In this document: positions 27,776 to 34,756 of the stretch, piece after piece | Layout: each line of letters begins with the position of its first letter | Numbering within the stretch: the first letter of the stretch is position 1 | Virus record (IMG/VR): IMGVR_UViG_3300022602_000215 | Coordinates: 1-39,500 of that record | DNA from: a virus | Strand: one strand, 5' to 3' | DNA: 39,500 nucleotides | Position numbers and translations under genes: made by a program | Notes under the pieces: generated by a model | Seen by the model: the letters and a program-made list of their open reading frames with translations, nothing else | Told to the model about the DNA's origin: nothing | The model's database searches: none

Positions 27776-28792
27776 ATGTCTAACCTATTCAAAAAAGCAG
27801 CGCTATTCACAGATATTCACTTTGGCCTAAAGTCAAACAGTCAACTACACAATGAAGATTGTTTGAACTTTGTCAAGTGGGCAACAGCCAAAGCCAAAGC
27901 AGAGGGCTGCGAAACTTGTATGTTCTTGGGCGACTGGCACAACAATCGTGCCAGCATCAACATCTTGACTTTGGGCTACAGTCTCAGAGCATTGGAGCAC
28001 TTAAATGAAAATTTTGATCGGGTCTATTTCATTCCTGGCAATCATGATCTATATTATCGTGATAAGCGGGATGTCCAAAGTGTTGAGTGGGCCAAGCACC
28101 TCCCTAATATACAGATATGCAACGACTGGTTTAGTGACGGCGATGTGGTTATCGCTCCTTGGCTTTGTGCTGACGATCATAAACGTTTACATAAGCTAAA
28201 AGGTCAGTACATCTTTGGTCACTTCGAGTTGCCAGGCTACTTGATGAATGCAATGGTAGCAATGCCAGATCACGGGGAATTCCGCACTGACGACCTAAGT
28301 CATTTCGGACACGTGTTCAGTGGACATTTTCACAAACGTCAGACCAGAAAGAATGTGACTTATATTGGTAACGCTTTCCCACACAACTATGCTGATGCAG
28401 GAGATGATGAGCGTGGTCTTACTATCTTAGAGTGGGGCAAAGAACCAGAGTATCATGCTTGGCCAGATCAGCCCAAGTATCGTGTGTTCAATCTGAGTGA
28501 TATCGTTACGCATACTGAAAAAATGTTGCATCCCGGAATGCACGTTCGTGTGAACTTGGATGTAGATATCAGTTATGAAGAATCGTCTTATATCAAAGAA
28601 AAGTTCACATCTGAATATGGGCTACGAGAACTTACCATAATCCCAGCCAAGACTACCGATCTTACTGATTATCAAATACAGGGCAACATTGAATTTGAAA
28701 GCGTGGATCAGATTGTTACTGGTCAGCTTACCAATATTGAAAGCGATAAATTCAACAAAGCTCTACTCTTGGACATTTATCAAAATCTATGA
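27776..28792 (+). CDS. 47: Recombination nuclease subunit gp47 (SbcD/Mre11-like)
   Basis: A 338-residue calcineurin-like metallo-phosphoesterase, the size of T4 gp47 (339). With gp46 it forms the Mre11/Rad50-type nuclease that resects DNA ends for T4-style recombination-dependent replication and repair. Metal-binding motifs are all visible: FTDIH (residues 11-15), GDWHNNR (52-58), PGNHDLYY (87-94), GHFE (148-151) and GHFHKR (183-188). The ATG at 27776 is preferred over an upstream ATG at 27728 because the protein from 27776 starts with the usual KKAALFTDIHFG. Its stop overlaps the ATG of the radical SAM gene in an ATGA, so the two are translationally coupled. Confidence 0.93.
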   Translation: MSNLFKKAALFTDIHFGLKSNSQLHNEDCLNFVKWATAKAKAEGCETCMFLGDWHNNRASINILTLGYSLRALEHLNENFDRVYFIPGNHDLYYRDKRDVQSVEWAKHLPNIQICNDWFSDGDVVIAPWLCADDHKRLHKLKGQYIFGHFELPGYLMNAMVAMPDHGEFRTDDLSHFGHVFSGHFHKRQTRKNVTYIGNAFPHNYADAGDDERGLTILEWGKEPEYHAWPDQPKYRVFNLSDIVTHTEKMLHPGMHVRVNLDVDISYEESSYIKEKFTSEYGLRELTIIPAKTTDLTDYQIQGNIEFESVDQIVTGQLTNIESDKFNKALLLDIYQNL

Positions 28793-30255
28793 TCTTGGGC
28801 TGCGTGGATATCAGCATTGACTCCAAAGAGTTGTATGAACAATTACTAGAACTGCATCGTACAGAGTTTGGCGCAGAAGACGTTATCATACTTGAGTACA
28901 ATGCCGATGAGTTTGACTACGAGGGCAAGCCAGGTAAACGTTTAACCAAAGCGATAGAATTTCTGAACAAGATAGACATACCTCTATTTTTTGTGCAGAT
29001 TAGCACAGAGTATGAGAATATCGTCGGCGACCTGTCACAGTTAAACGCAGAAATAAAGACAATAAAAAGCAATGTTGCGTTTAACTATCAGTCTGCAACT
29101 GCCAGAAATAGCTTTTGTATTCTACCTTGGATTCACTTGTATGTGGGACCAGATGGTAACGTATTGCCTTGTTGTATAGCAGATATCACAGAACCAATTG
29201 GCAATATAGATACAGCATCTGTACAGTCTATCATAAGCTCTGACCGTGCGGTACAGCTTAGAAAAAATATGCTCAGTGGCAAAAAATGCTCAGAGTGCAA
29301 GAGTTGCTATGTCAGAGAAGATGCTGGGTTGCCCAGTGCCAGAATTCGTGCTAATACTCTTTGGGCAAAATACTTTACTATAGCCAATGATGCTGAGATA
29401 AGAAATTTTAGTCCAAAATATTTGGACATACGAATCAGCAACTTGTGTAATTTAAAATGCAGAATGTGTAGCGACTATTATAGTAGCAGCATAGCACAAG
29501 AAAACAAACAAATATATGGGCAGTCAAACAAGATCATAAAGATAGAAAAGACTGCTGCACTAGAAAATATTAGACCATACTTAGAATCTGCTGAAAAGAT
29601 TTATTTTGCTGGTGGCGAACCATTGCTAATGGCTGAACATTATGCCATTCTGGATACACTGATCGAATTAGGTAATACAGACTTGGAAATTGTTTATACC
29701 ACAAACTTTACTAATCTAGAATTTAAAAATCGCAGTGTACTAGAATTGTGGCATAAGTTTAGCAACGTTACAGTGGGCGCAAGTCTGGATGCAGAAGGCA
29801 CGGCAGCAGAATATCTTAGACACGGTACGGTATGGACAGACATAGAACATAATCGTAGACAACTCAGTGAGCTATGCCCGCAGGTTGGATTTACAGTCAA
29901 CTCCATAGTTCATATGCTCAACGTTGAAAGTTTAATTGAGTTACAACGCAATTGGGCAGATGTTAGATTTACTATGATTCCCTTGATTAGTCCAGATCAT
30001 ATGAGTTTGACTGCTCTGCCAGAGCATCACAAAAATAGATTGGCATCACTGATTGATAATCATATCAGTTGGTTAAAGGTACAGGGTGCCATTTTACTTG
30101 CAGATGAATGGCGAGAAACTGTAAAATACATGTTCAGTTCCAACTCTAGTCATTTGTTAAAAGAATTCCAAAGAGTCACCGCTGAATTAGATGATCGTAG
30201 AAAAGAATCATTCATTACAGTATTTCCACAATACAAAGACCTATTAGATGTTTAA
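28789..30255 (+). CDS. Radical SAM protein with N-terminal twitch domain
   Basis: A 488-residue radical SAM enzyme. The 4Fe-4S cluster motif CNLKCRMC spans residues 220-227 (Cys220, 224, 227), after KYLDIRISN; FAGGEPLL, the usual SAM-binding GGE motif, follows near residue 270. Before the core is a Cys-rich twitch-type domain (about 108-185): FCILPWIHLYVGPDGNVLPC followed by another Cys, and CSECKSC before VREDAGLPSARIR. This order fits the family called N-terminal twitch radical SAM proteins, whose substrates are mostly unknown. The first 100 residues are an extra domain with DVIILEYNADEFDYEGKPGK that I cannot name. The gene overlaps gp47 by four bases and gp46 by eight, so it is locked into the recombination operon. 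A peptide, sugar or nucleotide modification are all possible. Confidence 0.85.
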   Translation: MILGCVDISIDSKELYEQLLELHRTEFGAEDVIILEYNADEFDYEGKPGKRLTKAIEFLNKIDIPLFFVQISTEYENIVGDLSQLNAEIKTIKSNVAFNYQSATARNSFCILPWIHLYVGPDGNVLPCCIADITEPIGNIDTASVQSIISSDRAVQLRKNMLSGKKCSECKSCYVREDAGLPSARIRANTLWAKYFTIANDAEIRNFSPKYLDIRISNLCNLKCRMCSDYYSSSIAQENKQIYGQSNKIIKIEKTAALENIRPYLESAEKIYFAGGEPLLMAEHYAILDTLIELGNTDLEIVYTTNFTNLEFKNRSVLELWHKFSNVTVGASLDAEGTAAEYLRHGTVWTDIEHNRRQLSELCPQVGFTVNSIVHMLNVESLIELQRNWADVRFTMIPLISPDHMSLTALPEHHKNRLASLIDNHISWLKVQGAILLADEWRETVKYMFSSNSSHLLKEFQRVTAELDDRRKESFITVFPQYKDLLDV

Positions 30256-32017
30256 AATAAAAGACCTTACAGTTAAAAACTTTATGAGCGTGGGTAACGC
30301 CACACAGGCTATCAACTTTGACCGAGACGATCTAACACTGGTACTGGGTGAAAACCTAGACTTGGGTGGGGATGACAGCGGGGCACGTAACGGAACTGGT
30401 AAGACTACGATTATCAATGCCCTAAGCTATGGCTTGTTTGGCAATGCGCTGACCAACATCAAGAAAGATAACTTGATTAACAAGACCAACGGCAAGGGTA
30501 TGATGGTCACAATTGAGTTTGAATGCAATGGGGTCGAATACAAGATTGAACGTGGTCGTAAACCAGGTGTACTCAAGTTCTTTGTAGACAACCAAGAACG
30601 AGAAATAACAGACGAAGCTCAGGGTGATAGTCGTGAGACTCAGGCAGAGATTGAACGTATGCTGGGTATGAGTCACGAAATGTTCAAACACATTGTGGCT
30701 CTGAATACCTACACAGAACCATTCCTGAGTTTAAAAGCCAATGATCAGCGAGTAATGATCGAACAGTTGTTGGGTATCACACTACTCAGTGAAAAAGCAG
30801 ACAGACTCAAAGAGCAGATTAAAGATACCAAAGACTTGATTACCAAAGAAGAATTCCGTATCAAGGCTGTGGGTGATGCTAACAAACGTATACAGGATCA
30901 AATCGATGCACTCTTACGACGCCAGAATTTATGGAACAGCAAAAAGACAAACGATGTTGCAGCGTTGCAGACAGCTTATGATGAACTTGCTAAACTCGAC
31001 ATTGAAGCCGAGCTTCAAGCCCACAAAGCATTGACAGATTACAATGCCAAACGCAAAGCAATCAATGATCTTAACGGTTGGATCAAACGTTGTGAACTTG
31101 ACGAGAAGCGTGAGCAAAAAGAAATTGATAAGCTCAAGAACGATATTGCAGCCTTAGAAAATCATACTTGTCACAGTTGTGGGCAAGCCTTCCACGATGA
31201 CAAACAAGAACAGTTGCTGGAAGAAAAACGTCGAGCACTACAGGAAACAGCCCTGCAAGCACTAGCAACCAACACACAGTTAATGGAACATCAGGATGCA
31301 CTAGCTGCATTGGGCGAATTAGGCACTGTACCCAAAGTCTTCTACGACAACGAAAGCGATGCGTTTGAACATCGTAGTAGTATGGGTGCGCTGTTGGCTC
31401 AGCTTACTGCAAAACAAAATGAATCTGATCCCTATGTTGAACAGATCCGAGAAATGCAAGAACAGGCTCTGGAAGAAATTACCTATGACACAATGAATGC
31501 TTTGGATGATCTTAAAAATCACCAGGAATTCTTGTTGAAACTACTGACAAACAAAGATAGTTTTATTCGTAAGCGTATCATTGATCAGAACTTGAGCTAT
31601 CTAAATGCTCGATTAGGACAATACTTAGATCGCATTGGCTTGCCGCATACTGTAAAATTCAACAACGACTTAACTGTAAGTATTACAGAACTAGGACGTG
31701 ATCTAGACTTTGACAACTTGAGTCGTGGTGAGCGCAACAGATTGATCCTGTCACTGAGCTGGGCCTTCCGAGATGTTTGGGAAAGTCTGTATCAGCCCAT
31801 CAACTTGCTGTTTATTGACGAGTTGGTTGATTCGGGTATGGATAGTTCTGGAGTAGAAAATGCTTTGGCTATTCTGAAAAAGATGAGCAGAGACAATCGC
31901 AAAAGTATTTGGTTAGTCAGTCACAAAGACGAACTAGCTGGGCGGGTAAATAACACGCTAAAAGTTGTTAAGGAAAGCGGCTATACTACGTACAATACAG
32001 ACGTAGACATAGTTTAA
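30248..32017 (+). CDS. 46: Recombination nuclease subunit gp46 (SbcC/Rad50-like)
   Basis: A 589-residue SMC-type ATPase, near T4 gp46 (560). It partners gp47 in DNA end processing. The Walker A motif NGTGKTT is at residues 48-54, preceded by an unusually Asp/Gly-rich loop (ENLDLGGDDSGAR). A long coiled coil (about 180-300 and 315-440) is interrupted by the zinc-hook CHSCGQ at 308-313, which dimerises two subunits. The ABC signature LSRGERNRLI begins near 491, Walker B INLLFIDELVDSG near 518, and a switch-type SHKDEL follows near 562. The ATG overlaps the end of the radical SAM gene by eight bases. Confidence 0.95.
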   Translation: MFKIKDLTVKNFMSVGNATQAINFDRDDLTLVLGENLDLGGDDSGARNGTGKTTIINALSYGLFGNALTNIKKDNLINKTNGKGMMVTIEFECNGVEYKIERGRKPGVLKFFVDNQEREITDEAQGDSRETQAEIERMLGMSHEMFKHIVALNTYTEPFLSLKANDQRVMIEQLLGITLLSEKADRLKEQIKDTKDLITKEEFRIKAVGDANKRIQDQIDALLRRQNLWNSKKTNDVAALQTAYDELAKLDIEAELQAHKALTDYNAKRKAINDLNGWIKRCELDEKREQKEIDKLKNDIAALENHTCHSCGQAFHDDKQEQLLEEKRRALQETALQALATNTQLMEHQDALAALGELGTVPKVFYDNESDAFEHRSSMGALLAQLTAKQNESDPYVEQIREMQEQALEEITYDTMNALDDLKNHQEFLLKLLTNKDSFIRKRIIDQNLSYLNARLGQYLDRIGLPHTVKFNNDLTVSITELGRDLDFDNLSRGERNRLILSLSWAFRDVWESLYQPINLLFIDELVDSGMDSSGVENALAILKKMSRDNRKSIWLVSHKDELAGRVNNTLKVVKESGYTTYNTDVDIV

Positions 32018-32057
32018 CTAATATTTTTATCATGGCACATTGAAAACTAAGTAGTTG

Positions 32058-32495
32058 ATGACATGGATATTTCAAGGAAACCCAGTGGAAACTCTTCCCG
32101 ATGACTGCGTGGGTTTCGTCTATCTCATCACAAATAATCTATCTGGCAAAAAGTACATAGGCAAAAAACTAGCGAAATTCGCAAAAACCACTTATAAAAC
32201 AGTAAAACTCAAGAACGGCAAAAAGAAAAAGCAAAAGATTCGAAGCAAAATCGACTCTGATTGGCAAACCTATTATGGCTCAAACGATCAACTAAACAAA
32301 GACGTTCAAACTCACGGCACCGAAAACTTTACCAGAGAAATACTTTATATTTGTAAATCAAAGGCAGAATGTAGCTACATTGAAGCCCGAGAACAATTTA
32401 CACACAGAGTATTAGAATCAACAGATTATTATAACGGACAAATCTCAGTCCGTGTTCATGGCTCACACATTTTAAACAAACTCAATGGATTATAA
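32058..32495 (+). CDS. GIY-YIG family endonuclease
   Basis: A 145-residue small nuclease. The N-terminal motif GFVYLITNNLSGKKYIGKK shows the VYL...YIG form of the GIY-YIG catalytic core, followed by a basic loop (KTVKLKNGKKKKQKIRSKI), a YYGSND segment and an Glu-containing helix (CSYIEAREQF) that should supply the metal-binding Glu. In T4-like phages such proteins are either free-standing homing nucleases or conserved host-DNA nucleases; the absence of an added DNA-binding domain and the recurring MTWIFQGNPVETLPDDCVGF start argue for the second kind. The ATG at 32058 is taken over the TTG just before it. It overlaps the next gene by 11 bases. Confidence 0.75.
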   Translation: MTWIFQGNPVETLPDDCVGFVYLITNNLSGKKYIGKKLAKFAKTTYKTVKLKNGKKKKQKIRSKIDSDWQTYYGSNDQLNKDVQTHGTENFTREILYICKSKAECSYIEAREQFTHRVLESTDYYNGQISVRVHGSHILNKLNGL

Positions 32496-33165
32496 TCCTG
32501 AAGTAGAGAAATTTGTAGATTTTGTAGATTTTACCAAAGACGATCCCTGTATATGGGTTGTTTTCACTGCTGGCGCAGCAGGAGATTTGATAGCTTCTAT
32601 GATTTCATTACATTATGCTAAACCCGCAGCAAGATTCTTGGGTATAGCAGATAATGGACAAGTCATATTTCGGGATTCAAATAGTAAAAAACTTAACAAC
32701 GACAAACGTTTAGAACTAGTAGTAGAGAACATAAACAAAACTTTATCCAACGAATACAATAGCAACTACAGCAAAATCGATCAAATCATACTTTCAAATC
32801 ACAATCATGGCATAATTGAAGTCACTAAAATTTTAGAAAATTTCTCTCAGGCAAAAATCATAAGAATCACTCCGGCAAACTCTTACGAAAACGATATAGT
32901 AAATTGGTTATCAAATTTAAAAAATAAAAATCAATTGACTGATTTTGTTGTAACAAACAAAGCGTACTCGTATAATCACATAGAACATCCCAGTGTATTA
33001 AATCTAACTCTATCTGACATTATTAATCAAGACAAATTTGAACAAACTTATCAGCGAATTACAGAACACTTAAACTTAAAATACAAATTAATCAGATACG
33101 ACCTCATAAACTATTGGCTCTCTAAACAGCATCCTAACATAATCCCCGATTTAAAAAAATTGTAA
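32485..33165 (+). CDS. Protein of unknown function, possibly sulfotransferase-like
   Basis: A 226-residue protein in markedly AT-rich DNA compared with its neighbours. I do not recognise it with confidence. Near residue 28 it has VVFTAGAAGDLIASMISLHY, a loop that resembles the nucleotide-binding loop of sulfotransferase-type folds, followed by IILSNHNH near residue 100 and KIIRITPAN near 125, then a C-terminal helix segment with YDLINYWLSKQHPNIIPDL. This spacing is compatible with a PAPS-dependent sulfotransferase, but the key Lys/Arg and Ser pattern is not clear, so this is a weak suggestion. It starts inside the end of the nuclease gene and is the last gene of the plus-strand block before the structured gap. 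Confidence 0.6.
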   Translation: MDYNPEVEKFVDFVDFTKDDPCIWVVFTAGAAGDLIASMISLHYAKPAARFLGIADNGQVIFRDSNSKKLNNDKRLELVVENINKTLSNEYNSNYSKIDQIILSNHNHGIIEVTKILENFSQAKIIRITPANSYENDIVNWLSNLKNKNQLTDFVVTNKAYSYNHIEHPSVLNLTLSDIINQDKFEQTYQRITEHLNLKYKLIRYDLINYWLSKQHPNIIPDLKKL

Positions 33166-33578
33166 TACAGTACGGCTCGCACAGGCTAACTCCGTGTGCC
33201 CACGATAAGAGGATCTAGGATCACTCGGACGGAAATCTCTTTGCTGTAAAGAGTGCTCAACCACTACCCAGTTGGATGAAGATCGCTTGTAAGACCTGCG
33301 ATTTGGTTGTTTGAATAGGATGTAATATAGGCAAAAAGACGTAGCAGCGATGCTACACGTTCATATAGTATGTTAGCGTATATTATATGAATCGCCGTTG
33401 ATAAGACGGAGCTCGAGGTACCGGTCAACCGCCTCTGTAATTGCTCTAACGCTAGGTGATGTGCTACTCAGATGAAAGCAACTCTTTCCTTTTGTCCCGG
33501 GTAACCGGGCAAAGTGTGACGATTAATCTAGATGAACAGTAATGTCGCTTCGCTCCCCTTGATTATATTCCTTCAATA
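33166..33578 (+). ncRNA. Candidate structured non-coding RNA of unknown class
   Basis: A gene-free stretch with no ORF of note but many inverted repeats: GCACA/TGTGC (33179-33183 with 33195-33199); CTCTTT/AAAGAG (33237-33242 with 33248-33253); an outer CAACCA/TGGTTG helix (33258-33263 with 33304-33309) enclosing ATCGC/GCGAT (33282-33286 with 33298-33302); GTAGCA-GCGA-TGCTAC (33341-33356); TTCATATA/TATATGAA (33360-33367 with 33384-33391); CCGT/ACGG (33395-33398 with 33406-33409); and a nine-pair hairpin around CCCGG-GTAA-CCGGG (33491-33513, one bulged T). The GCGA and GTAA loops, and a GCAA loop at 33602-33605 just beyond, are GNRA tetraloops only on the plus strand, which argues that the plus strand is the functional RNA. 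The ends, promoter and class are not determined; it is not a tRNA or tmRNA by eye. Confidence 0.6.
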
Positions 33579-33579
33579 A

Positions 33580-33616
33580 ATTAAAAATAATATTGATGAG
33601 CGCAAGCGAATCAATG
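33580..33616 (-). terminator. Probable factor-independent terminator of the minus-strand hub pair
   Basis: Read on the minus strand, ATTGAT and ATCAAT (33592-33597 with 33610-33615) form a stem with an inner GC/GC helix and a small loop, followed by an AT-rich, T-containing run (33580-33591). It comes about 20 bases after the stop codon of the small gene ending at 33634. The stem is AT-rich, so strength is uncertain. Confidence 0.45.
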
Positions 33617-33617
33617 G

Positions 33618-33632
33618 ATGTGCGTAGCACAT
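33618..33632. repeat. Perfect inverted repeat ATGTGC-GTA-GCACAT
   Basis: A perfect six-base inverted repeat with a three-base loop sits two bases outside the stop codon of the small minus-strand gene and next to the GNRA hairpin at 33592-33615. It could be the last hairpin of the RNA candidate, or a 3'-end stabiliser for the minus-strand message. Confidence 0.5.
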
Positions 33633-33633
33633 C

Positions 33634-33846
33634 TTAGAAGAATGGAAGTCCTGACTTCTTAGTAGCTTCCATATTGCTCTTAACTATATCCCCGATGATG
33701 TTTCTTTCTTCTAAACTTAGCATCATTGCCTCGTCATAGGTCACACCACCACGCATATACCAGCACAAAGATAGAGTTTCTTGTTTAAGGGCTTTTGCCG
33801 ATGATTCTAGTTCTTCAATGAAACTGATAATCTCAGCTTCATCCAT
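33634..33846 (-). CDS. Small conserved T4-like phage protein
   Basis: A 70-residue protein starting MDEAEIISFIEELESSAKAL. The later segment LSLCWYMRGGVTYDEAMMLS followed by LEERNIIGDIVKSNMEATKK is a pattern I associate with a short conserved gene next to the gp26-type hub gene in T4-like environmental phages; its function is not known. The first half is a predicted amphipathic helix. An ATG at 33846 is preferred to a TTG six bases upstream. It follows the hub gene after 11 bases and is presumably co-transcribed from the late promoter at 34739. It could be a tail-assembly chaperone by position, but that is inference. Confidence 0.7.
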   Translation of the reverse strand: MDEAEIISFIEELESSAKALKQETLSLCWYMRGGVTYDEAMMLSLEERNIIGDIVKSNMEATKKSGLPFF

Positions 33847-33857
33847 CCGCAAAAGCC

Positions 33858-34703
33858 TTAACCGAAAAAATTGCTATGGTCGAATGTCAGCTCAGTGCTA
33901 AATTGTTTTTGGCATTCTTCATTATCGCATTTAAGTTGTAGGGGTTGGATCTTAAAAGTATCTGTTAGTTCTTGTACAGATGATTTGATACTTTCATATA
34001 TCTGACGACTACAACTATCCAAGAACTCAGCAATCATTGCAGGGTCTGTGACAACTACACCTTCTTCTGTGGTAACACTGGCAATGCTGTCTACTACAGT
34101 ATCGATATTCAACTGTCGTATCTTTTCAAATCCCTTTTTGAATTCTAGCATCTTTTGTTCTTCGCTCAGGGTCTCATTCTTGACAACGTTTTGTATTAGC
34201 TTGTCTTGTTCAAATGTAATCATACCCATCTTGTTGATGTTTCTGTACTTTTGTGGTTTGAACTTGAACACTAGATTATCAAACGTAAACGGTCTGTTGT
34301 AATCTGCTTTACCAACACTGTCTAGAACCATGTTTAAGTCTATTGAGTAATCGCTTTCTGTCTTGCAGTGCGTACAAGTAGCGCTGAAATCCATGACTTT
34401 CCCATAACTTGCCAATCTGATGGCAATGAATATAGGGTCAAGATCCACAGCAGGAATCTCCCAAGGGTCCTTGATTCCAGGGCAGCAACTGCGAATAACA
34501 TCAATAACTGCTTGACCGTTCAATAAAGCATCTGGTGTCTTCAAGGCCAACTCATCTTTGACTGTCATTGGGTAAACGGGTATAGTCCCAGTGGCAGATA
34601 GTTCCACTGTGCCCTCAGGGTAAAACACTCCTCTGCTGGGTAGACTAAGATACAGTGCGGGTTGGCGGAAATGCTTGGCTAATGGATTAGCTTGGTTAAC
34701 CAT
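33858..34703 (-). CDS. 26: Baseplate hub assembly protein of the gp26/gp51 family
   Basis: A 281-residue protein of the T4 baseplate hub family (gp26/gp51 type). Typical features: ALYLSLPSRGVFYPEGTVEL near residue 15, TIPVYPMTVKDELALKTPDA near 39, and IDVIRSCCPGIKDPWEIPAV near 66. Two Cys pairs, CTHC near residue 110 and CDNEEC near 260, could bind a metal; this zinc-like pair is seen in related proteins. The ATG at 34703 is chosen over a frame opening at 34763 because GGAG lies nine bases upstream and the extra 20 residues are hydrophobic and overlap the late promoter. In T4 these proteins are needed to build the hub around which wedges assemble. Which of gp26 and gp51 it replaces cannot be told. 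Confidence 0.8.
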   Translation of the reverse strand: MVNQANPLAKHFRQPALYLSLPSRGVFYPEGTVELSATGTIPVYPMTVKDELALKTPDALLNGQAVIDVIRSCCPGIKDPWEIPAVDLDPIFIAIRLASYGKVMDFSATCTHCKTESDYSIDLNMVLDSVGKADYNRPFTFDNLVFKFKPQKYRNINKMGMITFEQDKLIQNVVKNETLSEEQKMLEFKKGFEKIRQLNIDTVVDSIASVTTEEGVVVTDPAMIAEFLDSCSRQIYESIKSSVQELTDTFKIQPLQLKCDNEECQKQFSTELTFDHSNFFG

Positions 34704-34715
34704 GGTTCGAACTCC

Positions 34716-34723
34716 AATAAATA
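34716..34723 (+). promoter_or_regulatory. Late-type promoter octamer AATAAATA for the tape measure
   Basis: AATAAATA on the plus strand, one base from the late consensus, would start transcription near 34729, 28 bases before the ATG at 34757. It lies inside the leader region of the opposing hub gene. Confidence 0.5.
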
Positions 34724-34738
34724 GATGTAGTAATACAA

Positions 34739-34746
34739 TATTTATA
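34739..34746 (-). promoter_or_regulatory. Exact late promoter octamer TATAAATA for the hub gene
   Basis: The minus strand reads TATAAATA exactly, with a predicted start near 34733 and a leader of 30 bases that carries the GGAG ribosome site of the gene starting at 34703. It lies downstream of the opposing plus-strand octamer, so each promoter is crossed by the other's transcript. Confidence 0.7.
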
Positions 34747-34756
34747 GCGACACAAT

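Noticed and set aside
27776-28792. Longer gp47 starting at 27728
   Set aside because: The extra 16 residues overlap the end of the small upstream gene and a TATAAT box, and the protein from 27776 begins exactly at the normal family start.
33409-33533. Vector polylinker contamination
   Set aside because: The sites are set in a continuous structured stretch flanked by phage genes and do not follow a cloning-vector order that I recognise; kept as a low-interest finding for a formal check.
33166-33578. tRNA, tmRNA or group I intron in the gene-free stretch
   Set aside because: No TTCGA-type T-loop with an acceptor stem, no CCA end, no recognisable group I P7 core, and the flanking genes are intact and on opposite strands, so there is no split exon for an intron.
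33593-33611. Hammerhead-ribozyme-like core (TTGATGA, short stem, GAA)
   Set aside because: The invariant C before UGAUGA is replaced by U and the A after GAA is U; the flanking bases instead pair with each other as one simple hairpin, which is incompatible with the three-way hammerhead fold.
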